NCBI GenBank assembly: GCA_900540475.1
Contig: UQGG01000008.1
Coordinates: 1 to 64,000, forward strand
Length of the DNA stretch: 64,000 nt
From: an uncultured Robinsoniella sp.
GTDB lineage: Bacteria; Bacillota; Clostridia; Lachnospirales; Lachnospiraceae
Direction: 5' to 3'
The notes beneath the pieces are model-generated. The model made no database searches. It had not been told where the DNA came from and was given only the letters and a program-made list of their open reading frames with translations. How positions within the stretch are numbered: position 1 is the stretch's first letter; each line of letters opens with the position of its first letter. Shown here one piece after another: positions 63,216-64,000 of this stretch. The translations under genes were made by a program, and so were the position numbers.

Positions 63216-64000
63216 TTATACTTCCGTAAATGAAAACTCCACCGCCTGATAGTCGCCGGCTGTACGCGGGAATAGGATTCCCCCGTTCATAAGGGCTTTC
63301 CCGCTATGGATTTCATCCGTTCCATTTACACGGTATTTTTTATCTGGATCCAATCCCTTTAACTTCACATGGATTCTTGCCATATTTGCGATTGCCTGGA
63401 GTACCACGCCATGCAGAAGTGCCTCTGATTTATCCCCGGAAACATATTCCCAGGCTGCATAGTCATCACGTTCAAACGGATTGGAAAGGCGGTAGTAATC
63501 TCCATAATGAATGACATTGTAATATTTTTTAAATCTCTCGATCTGCTCTGTTACCATTCCTTTTTCTTCATCGGAAAGTTTGTTCAGATCCAATTCATAA
63601 CCGAAGCTTCCTGCCATAGCCACAATACCTCTTGTATCAAAAGGTGTAATCCTTCCGGTCTGGTGGTTTGGAACTGCTGAAACATGGGAGCCTACCGAAG
63701 AAATAGGGTATGCAAAGGATGTCCCGTACTGTATCTTGACTCTCTCGATGGCATCCGTATCATCGCTGCACCAGTACTGTGGTGAGTAATAAAGCATTCC
63801 CGGATCAAACCGTCCGCCTCCGCCGCTGCATCCTTCAAAAAGCACATCCGGATATTTAGCTGTCAGCTTCTCCAGAAGATCATAAAGTCCCAGTACATAA
63901 CGGTGAGGGATCTCCATCTGGCGGTCTTTAGGAAGCTGGGCGCTGTACAGGTCACAAATACTGCGGTTCATATCCCATTTTACATATTCGATATTGGCGC
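63216..64000 (-). CDS. GH36 alpha-galactosidase, C-terminal part (gene continues past the right edge)
   Basis: The frame is open to the window edge at 64000; an internal ATG at 63971 is not the start because the codons before it read ANIEYVKWDMNR. KWD carries the GH36 catalytic nucleophile Asp and WCSDDTD the acid/base Asp; GCSGGGGRFD is the galactose-binding family signature. The visible 261 residues hold the second half of the barrel and the C-terminal beta domain. Hydrolyses alpha-1,6-galactosides such as melibiose and raffinose. It lies beside the importer and is likely under the second AraC regulator. Confidence 0.93.
   Translation of the reverse strand, partial: ANIEYVKWDMNRSICDLYSAQLPKDRQMEIPHRYVLGLYDLLEKLTAKYPDVLFEGCSGGGGRFDPGMLYYSPQYWCSDDTDAIERVKIQYGTSFAYPISSVGSHVSAVPNHQTGRITPFDTRGIVAMAGSFGYELDLNKLSDEEKGMVTEQIERFKKYYNVIHYGDYYRLSNPFERDDYAAWEYVSGDKSEALLHGVVLQAIANMARIHVKLKGLDPDKKYRVNGTDEIHSGKALMNGGILFPRTAGDYQAVEFSFTEV

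Overview
The window looks like chromosomal DNA of a host-associated, spore-forming-type Firmicute of the Lachnospiraceae (Blautia/Robinsoniella/Hungatella-like; the genus cannot be fixed from sequence alone). Reasons: moderate G+C, strong GGAGG-type ribosome binding sites and TTGACA/TATAAT promoters, a class III anaerobic ribonucleotide reductase, SipW/TasA-type surface proteins, VKTGD-type wall-anchor signals, and glycan genes fit for gut mucin (a 2560-residue GH101 protein, GH4 and GH36 alpha-galactosidases, MalFG-type ABC importers). I saw no rRNA or tRNA genes, CRISPR arrays, prophage or insertion sequences.

Layout. 1-13 kb, mostly housekeeping on the minus strand: the 5' end of a Gfo/Idh/MocA oxidoreductase, murA, aroK, a PadR regulator with its HAAS-type membrane partner, a large hybrid histidine kinase, a cold-shock gene with an unusual leader hairpin (plus strand), nrdD fused to a thioredoxin-like domain behind a predicted NrdR site pair, hflX and a TPR lipoprotein. 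13-22.4 kb: an operon that joins a MalFG-like importer (binding protein fused to a propeller-like domain, two permeases) to a HlyD/MacA-like adaptor and a MacB-like membrane protein without an ATPase, divergent from an OmpR/EnvZ-type two-component system. 22.4-26.1 kb: glnA, a small XRE-type regulator and a conserved unknown protein. 26.5-36.2 kb: the secreted GH101 endo-alpha-N-acetylgalactosaminidase and a Csp-like subtilase.

36.2-48.5 kb is a matrix-fibre island: five TasA/camelysin-like proteins, the SipW signal peptidase, a 1344-residue fibro-slime/pilin-domain adhesin, two further surface proteins with C-terminal anchors, two proteins sharing a small TWQG domain, and a SARP/BTAD regulator carrying a degenerate GGDEF-like domain. 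Three promoters in this island share one geometry: two direct GTCACA(C/G)-type heptamers 11 bp apart, ending exactly 10 bp upstream of a TATA(A/C/G)T -10 box. This is how SARP activators bind, so I predict a local SARP regulon. Next to it on the plus strand (48.7-53.7 kb) lies a compact type IV pilus-like operon: transglutaminase-like lipoprotein, PilC, four small pseudopilin-like membrane proteins, and one PilT-like ATPase.

53.7-64 kb is an alpha-galactoside utilisation region: an AraC regulator divergent from a GH4 alpha-galactosidase (melA-like), an Rpn-family nuclease-like protein, a second AraC regulator, a three-gene ABC sugar importer (binding protein, MalF-like, MalG-like), a DUF624 membrane protein and the C-terminal part of a GH36 alpha-galactosidase running off the right edge. 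ATPases for both importers are absent and are presumably a shared MsmK-like protein encoded elsewhere.

All assignments come from reading motifs, gene context and base patterns; no database search was run.
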